Assembly (NCBI GenBank): GCA_963809765.1
Contig: CAWEKT010000003.1
Coordinates: 124,001 to 188,000 of the forward strand
Direction: 5' to 3'
From: JACVRM01 sp963809765
Lineage (GTDB): Bacteria > Actinomycetota > Thermoleophilia > Gaiellales > Gaiellaceae
DNA: 64,000 nt
Below are positions 7,938 to 16,980 of this stretch, piece after piece (position 1 is the first letter of the stretch; each line of letters begins with the position of its first letter). The notes beneath the pieces are model-generated. The model searched no databases and was not told the DNA's origin. It saw nothing but the letters and a program-made list of their open reading frames with translations. Made by a program: the position numbers and the translations under genes.

Positions 7938-9001
7938 CTAGCTCGCGGCAGCGCGGGCACGCGCGCGGGAGAGGCCGAGCGCGGGCGGGATCGCCTCGAT
8001 CGCACGGCTCGATGTCCTCGTCGGTGACGTCGAGGTGCGTGACGGCCCGCAGCACGTTCGGGTGAATCGTGATCGACAGCCGGACGCCCTCGGCGGCGAG
8101 GCGCTCGATCGCCTCGGCGCTCGTCAGCCCGACGGCCCCCACGTCGACCTGGACGAAGTTCGTCTCGACCTGGGCGAGATCGACCGGCGCTCCCGCCGCC
8201 GCCAGGCCTTCCGCGAGCCGCCGGGCGCGCGCGTGGTCGTCGGCGAGCCGGTCGACGTGGTGCTCGAGCGCGTGCACACCCGCAGCTGCGACGATCCCGG
8301 CCTGGCGCATGGCGCCGCCGAAGAGGAACTTCATCCGGCGCCCGACGCGCATCAGCTCCTGCGAGCCTGCGAGGAGGGCGCCGAGCGGGCAGCCGAGCCC
8401 CTTCGAGAGGCAGAGCGTGACCGTGTCGAAGTGACGGCCGATCTCGGCTGCCGGCACCTCCGACGCGACCGCTGCGTTCAGCACGCGGGCGCCGTCGAGG
8501 TGGACGCGCAAGCCCAGCTCGCGGCACGTCTGCGTCACCTCGACGATCTCGTCGAGCGGCCAGACCCGGCCGCCCGCCGCGTTGTGCGTGTTCTCGAGCG
8601 AGACGACGCGGGTCAGCGGGTGATGGATCTCCTCGTCGTAGCGGACGGCCCGCCGAATCTGGTCCGGCGCTCAGGCGCCCGTGGTCGCCCGGGAGGCCGC
8701 GGGTGACGAGACCACTGTGCACGGCGGGGCCGCCGAGCTCGTAGAGGAGGATGTGGCAGTGCTCCTCGGCGAGGAACTCGTCGCCGGGCTCGCCGAGGAT
8801 TCGCAGGGCGATCTGGTTGGCCATCGTGGCCGTCGGCAGGTAGACGGCCGCCTCCTGGCCGAGCAGCGCGGCAGTCCGCTCCTCGAGCTCGAGGACGGTC
8901 GGGTCTTCGCGCTTCTGCTCGTCGCCGACGACGGCGGCGGCGATCGCCGCGCGCATGCCGGCGGTGGGCTGGGTCAGCGTGTCCGAGCGGAGGTCGACCA
9001 C
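7938..9001 (-). CDS. Low-specificity L-threonine aldolase (two frameshifts)
   Basis: This is a PLP enzyme that cleaves L-threonine/allo-threonine to glycine and acetaldehyde. The N-terminal part (VDLRSDTLTQPTAGMR) starts at GTG 9001 and runs to about 8670. The middle continues in the next frame with the PLP aspartate region VHLDGARVLNA and the lysine in TLCLSKGLGCPLGALL. The last ~25 codons lie in a third frame, ending at 7938. Both breaks (about 8664-8671 and 8004-8010) are repaired by removing one base and then give a normal 353-aa protein. I therefore read it as a functional gene with sequence errors, though a pseudogene cannot be excluded. Confidence 0.82.
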
Positions 9002-9069
9002 GGCCCAATTGTGGCAGAGCAGCCTCCACGGCCAGGGCGCCGAGCGGCACCGTCGCCGGCCCCGCTCGG

Positions 9070-9213
9070 CCGGGGCCAGGCGTGGCCGCGAAACACGCAC
9101 GGATGTGTGCCGATACTGGGATTTCTGGGCCGCTGAAGCGCTTGCGCGCGCCGATTCCGCCTCGGTGATCCGTGGGGCCAGGCATGGACACAGAAGGCGC
9201 GCGATTCTGTGTC
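9070..9213 (-). repeat. Dispersed intergenic element, copy 1 (GCCTGGCCCC family)
   Basis: This fills most of the 293-bp gap between the aldolase and rlmN. Read on the minus strand it has a perfect 9-bp stem (GACACAGAA / TTCTGTGTC, loop 9 nt; 9187-9213), followed by CATGCCTGGCCCCACGG, and about 80 nt later a second GCCTGGCCCCGG (9070-9081). A 24-bp block (9170-9193) is identical to 45903-45926, and order and spacing match there too. No transposase or ORF is associated. Confidence 0.7.
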
Positions 9214-9294
9214 GACTTCGAGAAAAAGGCGCGGGGGCGCTCCTGCGGCTAGCCACACCTCGGCCCGGGAGGCGGAGCCGGGCTACCCTCCGGC

Positions 9295-10317
9295 ATGGAC
9301 CTCGAGCTGCTGAACCGCGTGCTCGACGGGCGCGGCGAGCCCGCCTACCGCGCGCGCCAGGTGTGGCGCTGGGCGGCCCAGGGCGCAGGCTCGTTCGAGC
9401 AGATGACCGACCTCTCGAAGGAGCTGCGCGTGCTGCTCGAGGAGCAGGTGCCCTTCTCGGCACTCACGCTCGCGAGCGAGCAGATCTCTCGGGACGGCAC
9501 GGTCAAGGCGCTCTTCCACACCGAGGACGGCCATCCGGTCGAGACGGTGCTGATGCGCTTCCGCGACGGGCGACGCTCGCTCTGCCTCTCCTCACAGTCG
9601 GGCTGCCCGCTCACCTGCACGTTCTGCGCCACCGGGTCGATGGCGTTCGGCCGCAACCTGACTCCGTCGGAGATCCTCGACCAGGCGCTCCACTTCCGTC
9701 GTGCAGCGGGCGAGGAGGGCCTCAGCCACGCGGTGTTCATGGGCATGGGCGAGCCGATGCTGAACCTGGACGCCGTCCTCGAGGCCGCCCGGCGGCTGCC
9801 GGATCTGGGCATCACCCACCGGCGCACGACGGTGTCGACCGTCGGCTGGCTGCCCGGCCTGCGCCGCTTCGTCGACACGGTCGAGGAGCCGATTCGCCTG
9901 GCGCTCTCGCTGCACGCGCCCGAGCCTGCGCTCCGCAGCGAGCTCATGCCCGTCAACGACCGCTACCCGCTGCCCGAGGTGCTCGAGGAGTGCCGCCGCT
10001 ACGTGCGGCTGCACGGCCGCAAGGTCTTCGTGGAGTACGTGATGCTCGGAGGCGTCAACGACCGTGTCGAGCAGGCCCGCCAGCTGGCGGCGCTGCTGCA
10101 GCCGCGCGACGCGTTCAAGGTCAATCTCATCCCGTACAACCCGACGGGCGGTGCGTTCGCGGGCTCGACGCGCCGCGCGGTGGCGGCGTTCGCCACGACT
10201 CTCGAGGCGGCCGGCGTCCTCTGCACCGTGCGCGTGACGCGCGGCCGCGACATCGCCGCCGCCTGCGGCCAGCTCGCCGCAACACCAAGGGGGCGCGTGC
10301 GCGTACCGGCAGGATGA
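9295..10317 (+). CDS. rlmN: 23S rRNA (A2503-C2)/tRNA (A37-C2) methyltransferase
   Basis: This is a radical-SAM methyltransferase of 340 aa that methylates A2503 of 23S rRNA and A37 of some tRNAs. The CxxxCxxC cluster is C104, C108, C111 (GCPLTCTFC). Downstream are GMGEPMLN and the typical LSLHAP and LIPYNP motifs. The C-terminal TVRVTRGRDIAAACGQL contains the cysteine that carries the transferred methylene, supporting RlmN/Cfr family membership. Its stop overlaps the next small gene (ATGA), so the two are probably coupled. Confidence 0.95.
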   Translation: MDLELLNRVLDGRGEPAYRARQVWRWAAQGAGSFEQMTDLSKELRVLLEEQVPFSALTLASEQISRDGTVKALFHTEDGHPVETVLMRFRDGRRSLCLSSQSGCPLTCTFCATGSMAFGRNLTPSEILDQALHFRRAAGEEGLSHAVFMGMGEPMLNLDAVLEAARRLPDLGITHRRTTVSTVGWLPGLRRFVDTVEEPIRLALSLHAPEPALRSELMPVNDRYPLPEVLEECRRYVRLHGRKVFVEYVMLGGVNDRVEQARQLAALLQPRDAFKVNLIPYNPTGGAFAGSTRRAVAAFATTLEAAGVLCTVRVTRGRDIAAACGQLAATPRGRVRVPAG

Positions 10318-10532
10318 GCCGTCTGCGCCGCTCGCTGCGCGCGGCGCGGGCGCTCGCCCGCGACGGCCGCATACCCCGCCGGCTGCGAGCGCTCGCCGCC
10401 TTCGGCCTCCTACCGCTCCCGGGGCCGCTCGACGAACTGGCGCTCGCCGTCGTGGCCGGCTGCCTCTGGCTGTTCCATCGCGAGCTCCTCCGCGAGGCGT
10501 GGCAGGCGGCGGACGCAGGCGCCGACGGCTAG
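10314..10532 (+). CDS. Small basic membrane protein, hypothetical
   Basis: This is a 72-aa protein. A strongly basic N-terminal part (MSRLRRSLRAARALARDGR) is followed by one or two hydrophobic stretches (about residues 26-52: LAAFGLLPLPGPLDELALAV and on). It begins inside the rlmN stop codon, which supports translation. It faintly resembles the short helical YkvA-like (DUF1232) proteins, but I do not assign it. It converges with and overlaps the Lon-N-like gene by 4 bp. Confidence 0.6.
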   Translation: MSRLRRSLRAARALARDGRIPRRLRALAAFGLLPLPGPLDELALAVVAGCLWLFHRELLREAWQAADAGADG

Positions 10533-11143
10533 GTCGCGCCCCGCAGGTTCCCGTTCCGGCGCACGAGCGCGCTCTGCTCCTTTAGCAGCTCGAGCTGCGC
10601 AGACGCGCTCCGTAGGTGGCTGATCACGAGCTCGAGCCGCTCGCGCTCCGAGCGCGACTCGAGCAGCAGCTGCTTCGTCGACAGGTCGACCTCGACCCGC
10701 GCGGCGATCGCCCACGCCAGCTCGGGCTCGTCGCGGTCGGGCGTGTCGACCTCGGCACCGACCGCGTCACGGAGCTCCTCGAAGAGCGTGATCGCCTCGG
10801 CTCGACTCTCCTCGCCGGGCGTGTCATCGCGGTCCTCGACCGGCTCGACCTCGCCCGTGCGGAACGATCGCCCTTCCGTCTCGTGATCGAGCTGGAAGCG
10901 CTCGAGGCCCTCGACGATGACGACGAAGCGGCCGTCCTCGAACCGCTCGACGACCTCCGTCACCTGCACGCGGGTGCCCACCGTGCGGAGACCTTCGTCG
11001 TCCTCGAGGAGGATCCCGAACGGCTCGTCGAGCTCCATCGCCTCGCCGACGAGCTCGCGGTAGCGCGGCTCGAAGATGTGCAGGGGCACGCGCTCCCCCG
11101 GGAGGACGACGAGGCTGAGCGGGAAGAGCCCGAGCTGCTCCAC
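10529..11143 (-). CDS. Stand-alone Lon N-terminal (substrate-binding) domain protein
   Basis: This is a 204-aa protein that matches the N-terminal substrate-binding domain of Lon proteases (LGLFPLSLVVLPGERVPLHI, then FEPRYRELV) but has neither the AAA+ nor the Ser-Lys protease domain. The C-terminal ~80 residues are helical. Such stand-alone proteins are common in actinobacteria with unknown roles, possibly substrate recognition. It starts 3 bp after the gcvPB stop, so it is probably the last gene of the glycine-cleavage operon. Confidence 0.88.
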   Translation of the reverse strand: MEQLGLFPLSLVVLPGERVPLHIFEPRYRELVGEAMELDEPFGILLEDDEGLRTVGTRVQVTEVVERFEDGRFVVIVEGLERFQLDHETEGRSFRTGEVEPVEDRDDTPGEESRAEAITLFEELRDAVGAEVDTPDRDEPELAWAIAARVEVDLSTKQLLLESRSERERLELVISHLRSASAQLELLKEQSALVRRNGNLRGAT

Positions 11144-11145
11144 GC

Positions 11146-12642
11146 TCAGACGCCCTTCGGCGCTTCGGCGGCGACGGGCGGGGCGGGCTCGTTGCTCAGG
11201 TCCGGGTGCTCCTCGAACGCGTAGCGGACGACGACGCGCTTGGCCGCCTTGACCTCGTCGAGCCGCCCGACGACCGCGTTCGCCGGAGCGCGCTTGAGCG
11301 CCTCCGGATCGTCGCCCGCCTCCCGGGCGATATGCAGCATCGCGTCCGCGAAGGCGTCGAGGGTCTCCTTCGCCTCGGTCTCGGTGGGCTCGATCATCAG
11401 GGCCTCGGAGACGACGAGCGGGAAGTAGATCGTCGGCGGGTGGAAGCCGTGGTCGATCAGCCGCTTGGCGACGTCGAGCGCGCTGACGCCGTGCTCGCGC
11501 TTGAGCCGGCGCGCCGAGAGCACGAACTCGTGCATGCAGAGGCGGTCGAACGGGAGCTCGTACGCCTCGCGGAGCCGGGCGAGCAGGTAGTTCGCGTTCA
11601 GCACGGCCGTCTCCGACATCGCCCGGAGCTGCGGCCCGTACGCGCGCATGTAGGCGTAGGAGCGCACGAAGACGCCGAACGGCCCGCCGAACGCCCGCAC
11701 ACGCCCGATCGAGCGTGGCCGGTCGAAGTCCCAGCCGTAGCGATCGCCCTTGCGGCTGACCGTCGGCACGGGCAGGAACGGCTCGAGGACGTCACGCACG
11801 GCGATCGGCCCAGCCCCGGGGCCACCGCCACCGTGCGGCTGCGAGAAGGTTTTGTGCAGGTTGAAGTGGACGATGTCGAAGCCCATGTCGCCCGGGCGCG
11901 AAAGCCCGCAGACGGCGTTGAGGTTCGCGCCGTCGTAGTAGAGGAGCGCACCCGCCTTGTGGAAGAGCGCCTGGATCTCTCCGATCCCCTCGTCGAAGAG
12001 GCCCAGCGTGCTCGGGTTGGTAAGCATCAGACCGACGGTCTCGTCGTCGACCTTGCCCCGCAGCTCGTCGAGGTCGACGTTGCCGCGCGGGTCGGTGGAG
12101 ACCTGCACGACCTCGTAGCCGGCCATGGTGACGCTTGCGGGGTTCGTCCCGTGCGCAGTGTCCGGAATGACCACCTTGCGCCGCTGCGTCTCGCCGCGGT
12201 CCTCGAAGTACGCGCGCATCAGCATCAGGCCGGTGAGCTCGCCCTGCGAGCCGGCGGCGGGCTGCAGCGACACGGCGGGCAGGCCAGAGATCTCCGCAAG
12301 CATCCCTTGCAGCCGCCACATCAGCTCGAGCGCCCCCTGGGCGCCCTCCTCCTCCTGGTGCGGGTGCAGGTCGCGGAAGCCGGGCAGCGCGACGACGCGC
12401 TCGTTCACCCGCGGGTTGTGCTTCATCGTGCAGGAGCCGAGCGGGTAGAAGCCGGTGTCGACGCCGTAGTTGCGGGACGTCAGCGCCGTGAAGTGGCGGA
12501 CGAGGTCGGGCTCAGCGATCTCCGGCAGGCGCGGCGGCCGTGCGCGTCGCAGCGCGGCCGGCACGTCGACCCGCGGCAGGTCGTGGCGCGGCAGCGAGAA
12601 CGCCGTGCGACCGGGTCGCGACTTCTCGTAGATCAGCTGCAT
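11146..12642 (-). CDS. gcvPB: Glycine dehydrogenase (decarboxylating) subunit 2, P-protein
   Basis: This is one half of the split P-protein (498 aa) that decarboxylates glycine and passes aminomethyl to GcvH lipoate. It carries the PLP lysine in NLHKTFSQPHGGGGPG and the active-site stretch YPLGSCTMKHNP. The usual second subunit (gcvPA) lies 52 bp upstream. The order gcvT-gcvH-gcvPA-gcvPB is complete for the cleavage complex except for the shared dihydrolipoyl dehydrogenase, which is not in the window. Confidence 0.95.
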   Translation of the reverse strand: MQLIYEKSRPGRTAFSLPRHDLPRVDVPAALRRARPPRLPEIAEPDLVRHFTALTSRNYGVDTGFYPLGSCTMKHNPRVNERVVALPGFRDLHPHQEEEGAQGALELMWRLQGMLAEISGLPAVSLQPAAGSQGELTGLMLMRAYFEDRGETQRRKVVIPDTAHGTNPASVTMAGYEVVQVSTDPRGNVDLDELRGKVDDETVGLMLTNPSTLGLFDEGIGEIQALFHKAGALLYYDGANLNAVCGLSRPGDMGFDIVHFNLHKTFSQPHGGGGPGAGPIAVRDVLEPFLPVPTVSRKGDRYGWDFDRPRSIGRVRAFGGPFGVFVRSYAYMRAYGPQLRAMSETAVLNANYLLARLREAYELPFDRLCMHEFVLSARRLKREHGVSALDVAKRLIDHGFHPPTIYFPLVVSEALMIEPTETEAKETLDAFADAMLHIAREAGDDPEALKRAPANAVVGRLDEVKAAKRVVVRYAFEEHPDLSNEPAPPVAAEAPKGV

Positions 12643-12694
12643 CGCAGCCTCCTGGCCCGCGGGGAGTCTGTGCGCTCGCGCACGACGCTCCAGC

Positions 12695-14056
12695 TCATGC
12701 GGACGCCACCTCCGCCAGCACCTCGGCGAGCCGGTCGATGTCGGCCGGCGAGCGCTTCTCGGTGACGCAGACGATCAGCGCGTCGTCGAGCCCCTCGTAG
12801 TCGCGGCCGATCGCGTAGCCCGGATGGACACCGCGCTCCCTGGCCGCGGCGATCACCTCGCGTGCGGGCCGTCCGACCCGCACGGCAAACTCCTTGAACG
12901 TTGCCTGTTCGGGAAACACCAGTGGGAGCGCCAGTCGCTCCTTGGCGTACCCGGCGAGGCTCATGCAGGTCTCCCCCAGCTCGCGCAGCCCCTGCGGACC
13001 CAGCCAGCTGAGGTAGACGAGGCCGCCGAGCGCCAGCAGCGTCTGGTTGGTCGTGATGTTCGAGGTCGCCTTCTCCCGGCGGATGTGCTGCTCCCGGGTC
13101 TGCAACGTCAGCACGTAGCCGCGACGCCCCTGGACATCGGTCGTCTCGCCCACGATGCGGCCGGGAAGCCGGCGGACGAGGTCGCTGCGGGCAGCGAGGA
13201 AGCCGTAGTGCGGGCCGCCGAAGGCGATCGGATTGCCCGCTCCCTGCCCCTCGCCGATCGCCATCGCGCAGCCGTACGCTCCCGGCGCCTCCAGGACGCC
13301 CAGCGAGACCGGGTCGACGTGCGCAACTGCCAGCGCACCCGCGTCGTCGGCGGCGGCCGCGAGCTCAGGCGCCGGCTCGAGGCAGCCGAAGACGTTGGGC
13401 TGCTGGAAGATGACTGCGGCTGCGTCCTCGGCTGCGGCGGCGAGCCGGTCCGGGTCGGTGACGCCGCCGGTGTGCGGCACCTCGACGATCTCGAGGCCGA
13501 AGCCGGGCGCGTACGTCTTGACGACCTGCCGCACCTGCGGATTGACCGCCTCGGCGACGACGACCTTCCGACGGCCGGTCGCGTGCTTGGCGACGAAGCA
13601 CGCGTCGGCGGCGACCGTCGTCCCGTCGTACCCCGACGCGTTCGAGACGTCGAGACCGGTCAGCTCGCAGATGGCCGTCTGGTACTCGAAGATGGCCTGG
13701 AGCACGCCCTGGCTCACCTCCGGCTGGTACGGCGTGTACGCGGTCAGGAACTCGCCGCGCGACAGGACCGTGTCGACGACCGCCGGCACGTAGTGGTCGT
13801 AGACGCCGGCGCCGAGGAACGAGAGCTCGCTGCCGACGTCCGCGTTCCGGGCTGCGAGCCGGGTGAGGTGGTCGACCAGCTCCGCCTCGGAGAGCGCCGG
13901 CTCGAGGTCGAGCTCGCGCCCGAGGCGAACCCCCGTGGGGATCTGCTCGAAGAGGTCGGCGACAGACTCGACGCCGATCGTCGCCAGCATCTCGTCGCGG
14001 TCCTCATCGGTGAGCGCGAGGTAGCGCACCTCGGACACGGGCCCGTCGGCGCTCAC
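12695..14056 (-). CDS. gcvPA: Glycine dehydrogenase (decarboxylating) subunit 1, P-protein
   Basis: This is the other half of the split P-protein (453 aa). I choose GTG 14056, which overlaps the gcvH stop (GTGA), over an upstream in-frame start inside gcvH, because the family begins near EVRYLALTDEDRDEML. Recognisable motifs are TPYQPEVSQGVLQAIFEYQT, NASGYDGTTVAADA and the C-terminal HIRREKATSNITTNQTL. It forms a heterotetramer with GcvPB. Confidence 0.94.
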   Translation of the reverse strand: MSADGPVSEVRYLALTDEDRDEMLATIGVESVADLFEQIPTGVRLGRELDLEPALSEAELVDHLTRLAARNADVGSELSFLGAGVYDHYVPAVVDTVLSRGEFLTAYTPYQPEVSQGVLQAIFEYQTAICELTGLDVSNASGYDGTTVAADACFVAKHATGRRKVVVAEAVNPQVRQVVKTYAPGFGLEIVEVPHTGGVTDPDRLAAAAEDAAAVIFQQPNVFGCLEPAPELAAAADDAGALAVAHVDPVSLGVLEAPGAYGCAMAIGEGQGAGNPIAFGGPHYGFLAARSDLVRRLPGRIVGETTDVQGRRGYVLTLQTREQHIRREKATSNITTNQTLLALGGLVYLSWLGPQGLRELGETCMSLAGYAKERLALPLVFPEQATFKEFAVRVGRPAREVIAAARERGVHPGYAIGRDYEGLDDALIVCVTEKRSPADIDRLAEVLAEVASA

Positions 14057-14448
14057 TGCTCGGCGAGCAGCGCCTGGTAGGCCGCGGCGTCCATGAGCTG
14101 GTCGAGCTCGCCCGGGTCGCTGAGGCGGACGCGGATGAGCCAACCTTCCCCGTAGGGATCCTCGTTGACGGTCTCCGGCGCGTCCACGACGGCGGCGTTG
14201 ACGGCCACGACCTCCCCGGACAGCGGCGCGATCACGTCCGACACCGCCTTCACGGACTCGACCTCGCCGTACGAGGAGTCCTTCCGCACCGTCGCGCCTT
14301 CCTCGGGCGCCTCGTAGTGGACGAGCTCGCCGAGCGAGTCCGCCGCGTACCAGGTGATGCCGAGCGTCGCCTCGTCCCCCTCGACGCGGGCCCAGTCGTG
14401 CTCCGCGTGGTAGCGGAGGTCGTCCGGGTAGCTCTCAGCAGCCGCCAT
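14053..14448 (-). CDS. gcvH: Glycine cleavage system H protein
   Basis: This is a 131-aa lipoyl carrier that shuttles the aminomethyl group between the P, T and L proteins. The lipoylated lysine is K67 in GEVESVKAVSD. The glycine pair near the end (EGWLIRVRLSD) is typical. The gene overlaps gcvPA by 4 bp. It is separated from gcvT by 66 bp holding a GC-rich imperfect hairpin (GGGCCGGCCCGCC region). Confidence 0.95.
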   Translation of the reverse strand: MAAAESYPDDLRYHAEHDWARVEGDEATLGITWYAADSLGELVHYEAPEEGATVRKDSSYGEVESVKAVSDVIAPLSGEVVAVNAAVVDAPETVNEDPYGEGWLIRVRLSDPGELDQLMDAAAYQALLAEQ

Positions 14449-14514
14449 GCGGCGCCTCCATTCGCTCGGGCCGGGCCGGCCCGCCGGCAGCAGTGGTCTC
14501 CATGCTCCTCCCTC

Positions 14515-15579
14515 TCAGGTGTCTCCGTCCGCATCCGGACGGTGGTAGATCGGCTTGCGAACGACCCGTGCACGGCGCTGCTTGCCGCGGATGTCCACGG
14601 TGAGGGCCGTCCCCGGCTCGGCGTGGTCCGGCGACACGTACGCGAGGCCGATGCCCCGCTCGAGCATCGGTGAGTGCGAACCCGAGGTCACCCGGCCCCC
14701 CTCGACGAAGCTCATCCCGGGACGTGGGACGCCAGGCTCCTCCAGCACGAACGCCGCGAGGCGCTCCTCTGGCCCCTGCTCGCGGATCCGCCTGATCACC
14801 TCGACGCCGGTGAACTCCTTGTCGAGCGCGCACGTCCAGCCGAGGCCCGCCGAGATCGGGTCGGTGTCCGGGTCGATGTCGTTGCCGTGCAGCGGGTAGC
14901 AGACCTCGAGGCGGAGGGTGTCGCGCGCGCCCAGGCCGCACGGCACCGCGCCCCGAGCGACGACGGCGTCCCAGAGGGCCGACGCGTCCTCGTACTCGAC
15001 GAGGATCTCGACGCCGAGCTCGCCCGTGTAGCCCGTGCGCGCGACCATGGCGGGCATGCCGTCGATCGCTGCCTCCTCGAACGTGAAGGCCGGCGCAGGT
15101 GACAGCCCGAGGCGCTCGATGGAGCGCGGCCCCTGGACGGCGAGCAGGGCGTAGCGGTCACTCACGTCCCGCACGTCGGAGCCGCGGATCTCGCGCTCCT
15201 TGATCCAGGTGAAGGCCGGCTCGAGGTTGGCGGCGTTGACGACGAGCAGCCAGCGGAACGCGTCGAGCCGGTAGGCGATCAGGTCGTCGGTGATCCCGCC
15301 GCGCTCGTTCGTCAGCAGCGTGTACTGCGCCTGGCCGTCGCCGATCCGCCCCAGGTCGTTCGAGAGCACCCCCTGCAGAAGCTCGACCGCCCGCGGGCCC
15401 TCGACCTCGATCTGGCCCATGTGCGAGACGTCGAAGACGCCGCAATCGGAGCGCACGGCGCGGTGCTCCGCGACGACGCCCTCGTACTGGACCGGCATCT
15501 CCCAGCCGGCAAAGGGAACCATGCGTGCCCCGGCGGCCACGTGTTGCTCGTAGAGGGGCGTCCGCCGAAGCGTCTGCAT
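14515..15579 (-). CDS. gcvT: Aminomethyltransferase, T protein
   Basis: This 354-aa protein releases ammonia and makes 5,10-methylene-tetrahydrofolate from GcvH-bound aminomethyl. It has the family start TPLYEQHVAAGARMVPFAGWEMPVQY, the FDVSHMGQIEVEGP motif and the C-terminal HSPMLERGIGLAYV. It is probably the first gene of the gcv operon and lies 191 bp downstream of ftsZ. I looked for a tandem glycine riboswitch in that gap and saw none. Confidence 0.94.
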   Translation of the reverse strand: MQTLRRTPLYEQHVAAGARMVPFAGWEMPVQYEGVVAEHRAVRSDCGVFDVSHMGQIEVEGPRAVELLQGVLSNDLGRIGDGQAQYTLLTNERGGITDDLIAYRLDAFRWLLVVNAANLEPAFTWIKEREIRGSDVRDVSDRYALLAVQGPRSIERLGLSPAPAFTFEEAAIDGMPAMVARTGYTGELGVEILVEYEDASALWDAVVARGAVPCGLGARDTLRLEVCYPLHGNDIDPDTDPISAGLGWTCALDKEFTGVEVIRRIREQGPEERLAAFVLEEPGVPRPGMSFVEGGRVTSGSHSPMLERGIGLAYVSPDHAEPGTALTVDIRGKQRRARVVRKPIYHRPDADGDT

Positions 15580-15770
15580 GCCGCGCGGATGCTAGCCCGG
15601 CGCCGGGCGCGCGGGCTCAGTGCGTGCCCGGAAGACTGTGATCCGTTCAGACGACCCTCGACCGCCTTCGGCGCAGCTCGGGCGCGTCCGTCACGCCCCG
15701 CACAGCGCGAGCTCTACCGTCGGCGCCGCTCCGCCTGGGCACCCGTGACGTCGCGCCAGGCGACGCCAGG

Positions 15771-16863
15771 TCAGTCGTCGCGCAGGAACGAGGGGATGTC
15801 GATGTCGTCCGGCGAGTCGAACGTCTCGCGACGGGCGCTCGCGGCGGACCGGCTCGTGCGAGCGCCGACGGGCGCCGAGATCGCGAACTGGCGGCGCCTG
15901 CGCAGGCGCGGCGTGCCGAAGCCCGTGGCGATGACGGTGACCTGAACCTCGTCGCCCTTCGACTCGTTGATGACCGCGCCGAAGATGACGTTCGCGTTCT
16001 GGTCGGCGGCGCCGGTCACGACCTCGGCCGCCTCGTTCACCTCGAAGAGCCCCATGTCGGCCGGGCCGGTGATGTTGAGCAGCACGCCCGTGGCGCCCTC
16101 GATGGAAGCCTCGAGCAGCGGCGACGAGACTGCAGCGCGTGCGGCCTCGGCCGCACGGTTCTCGCCCGGAGGCGATGCCGATGCCCATCAGGGCCGAGCC
16201 GGCGTCGCGCATGATCGTGCGCACGTCCGCGAAGTCGAGGTTGACCAGGCCCGGCACGGTGATCAGGTCGGTGATGCCCTGGACGCCCTGGCGGAGGATG
16301 TCGTCCGCGATCCGGAAGGCCTCGAGGATCGACGTCTGCTTCTCGACCACCTGGAGCAGGCGGTCGTTCTCGATCACGATCAGCGTGTCGACCTGCTCGG
16401 AGAGCTCCTGGATGCCCGTCTCCGCCTGGTCGGCGCGGCGCCGCCCCTCGAAGGAGAACGGCCGGGTGACGACACCGACGGTCAGCGCGCCGATCTCGCG
16501 GGCGATCTCGGCGACCACGGGCGCACCGCCCGTGCCCGTGCCGCCGCCCTCGCCGGCTGTGACGAAGACCATGTCGGCGCCCTTCAGCGAGTCCTTCAGC
16601 TCGTCGCGGCTCTCGTCGGCTGCGGCCTTGCCGACCTGCGGATCTGCGCCGGCACCGAGGCCGCGCGTCGCCGCCGAGCCGATCTGCACCTTGACGTCGG
16701 CGTCCATCATCAGGAGCGCCTGCGCGTCGGTGTTGACGGCGATGAACTCGACGCCCGAAAGGCCCGCCTCGACCATGCGGTTGACCGCGTTCGTGCCGCC
16801 GCCGCCGACGCCGGCGACCTTGATGACTGCGAGGAAGTCCCGGCTGTCGTCGCGCACTCTCAA
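15771..16863 (-). CDS. ftsZ: Cell division GTPase FtsZ (one frameshift)
   Basis: This is the tubulin-like GTPase that forms the Z-ring. The N-terminal 230 codons contain the GTP-binding GGGGTNAVNRM and GEGGGTGTGG motifs and the T7 loop NLDFADVRTIM. At 16165-16167 one surplus base (CCC instead of CC) breaks the frame. The rest (NITGPADMGLFEV to the conserved tail DIDIPSFLRDD, which binds partners such as SepF/FtsW) follows in the next frame. The corrected protein is 363 aa. ftsA is absent, as expected in actinobacteria, and the usual sepF/ylmE genes are not downstream. Confidence 0.95.
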
Positions 16864-16980
16864 GTCCTCTCTACCTCAAGCTCAAGTCGAAAGTGAAGGC
16901 TTCTCGGCCGATGGCCACCGAGGAGCGTACGCCCGGAAATCCCCGATGTCAACCGGACGTAAACACGCTGAGTCTCAACG

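Noticed and set aside
15580..15770. Glycine riboswitch upstream of gcvT
   Set aside because: The gap is GC-rich and lacks the tandem aptamer layout or conserved motifs. Nothing convincing was found on the minus strand.
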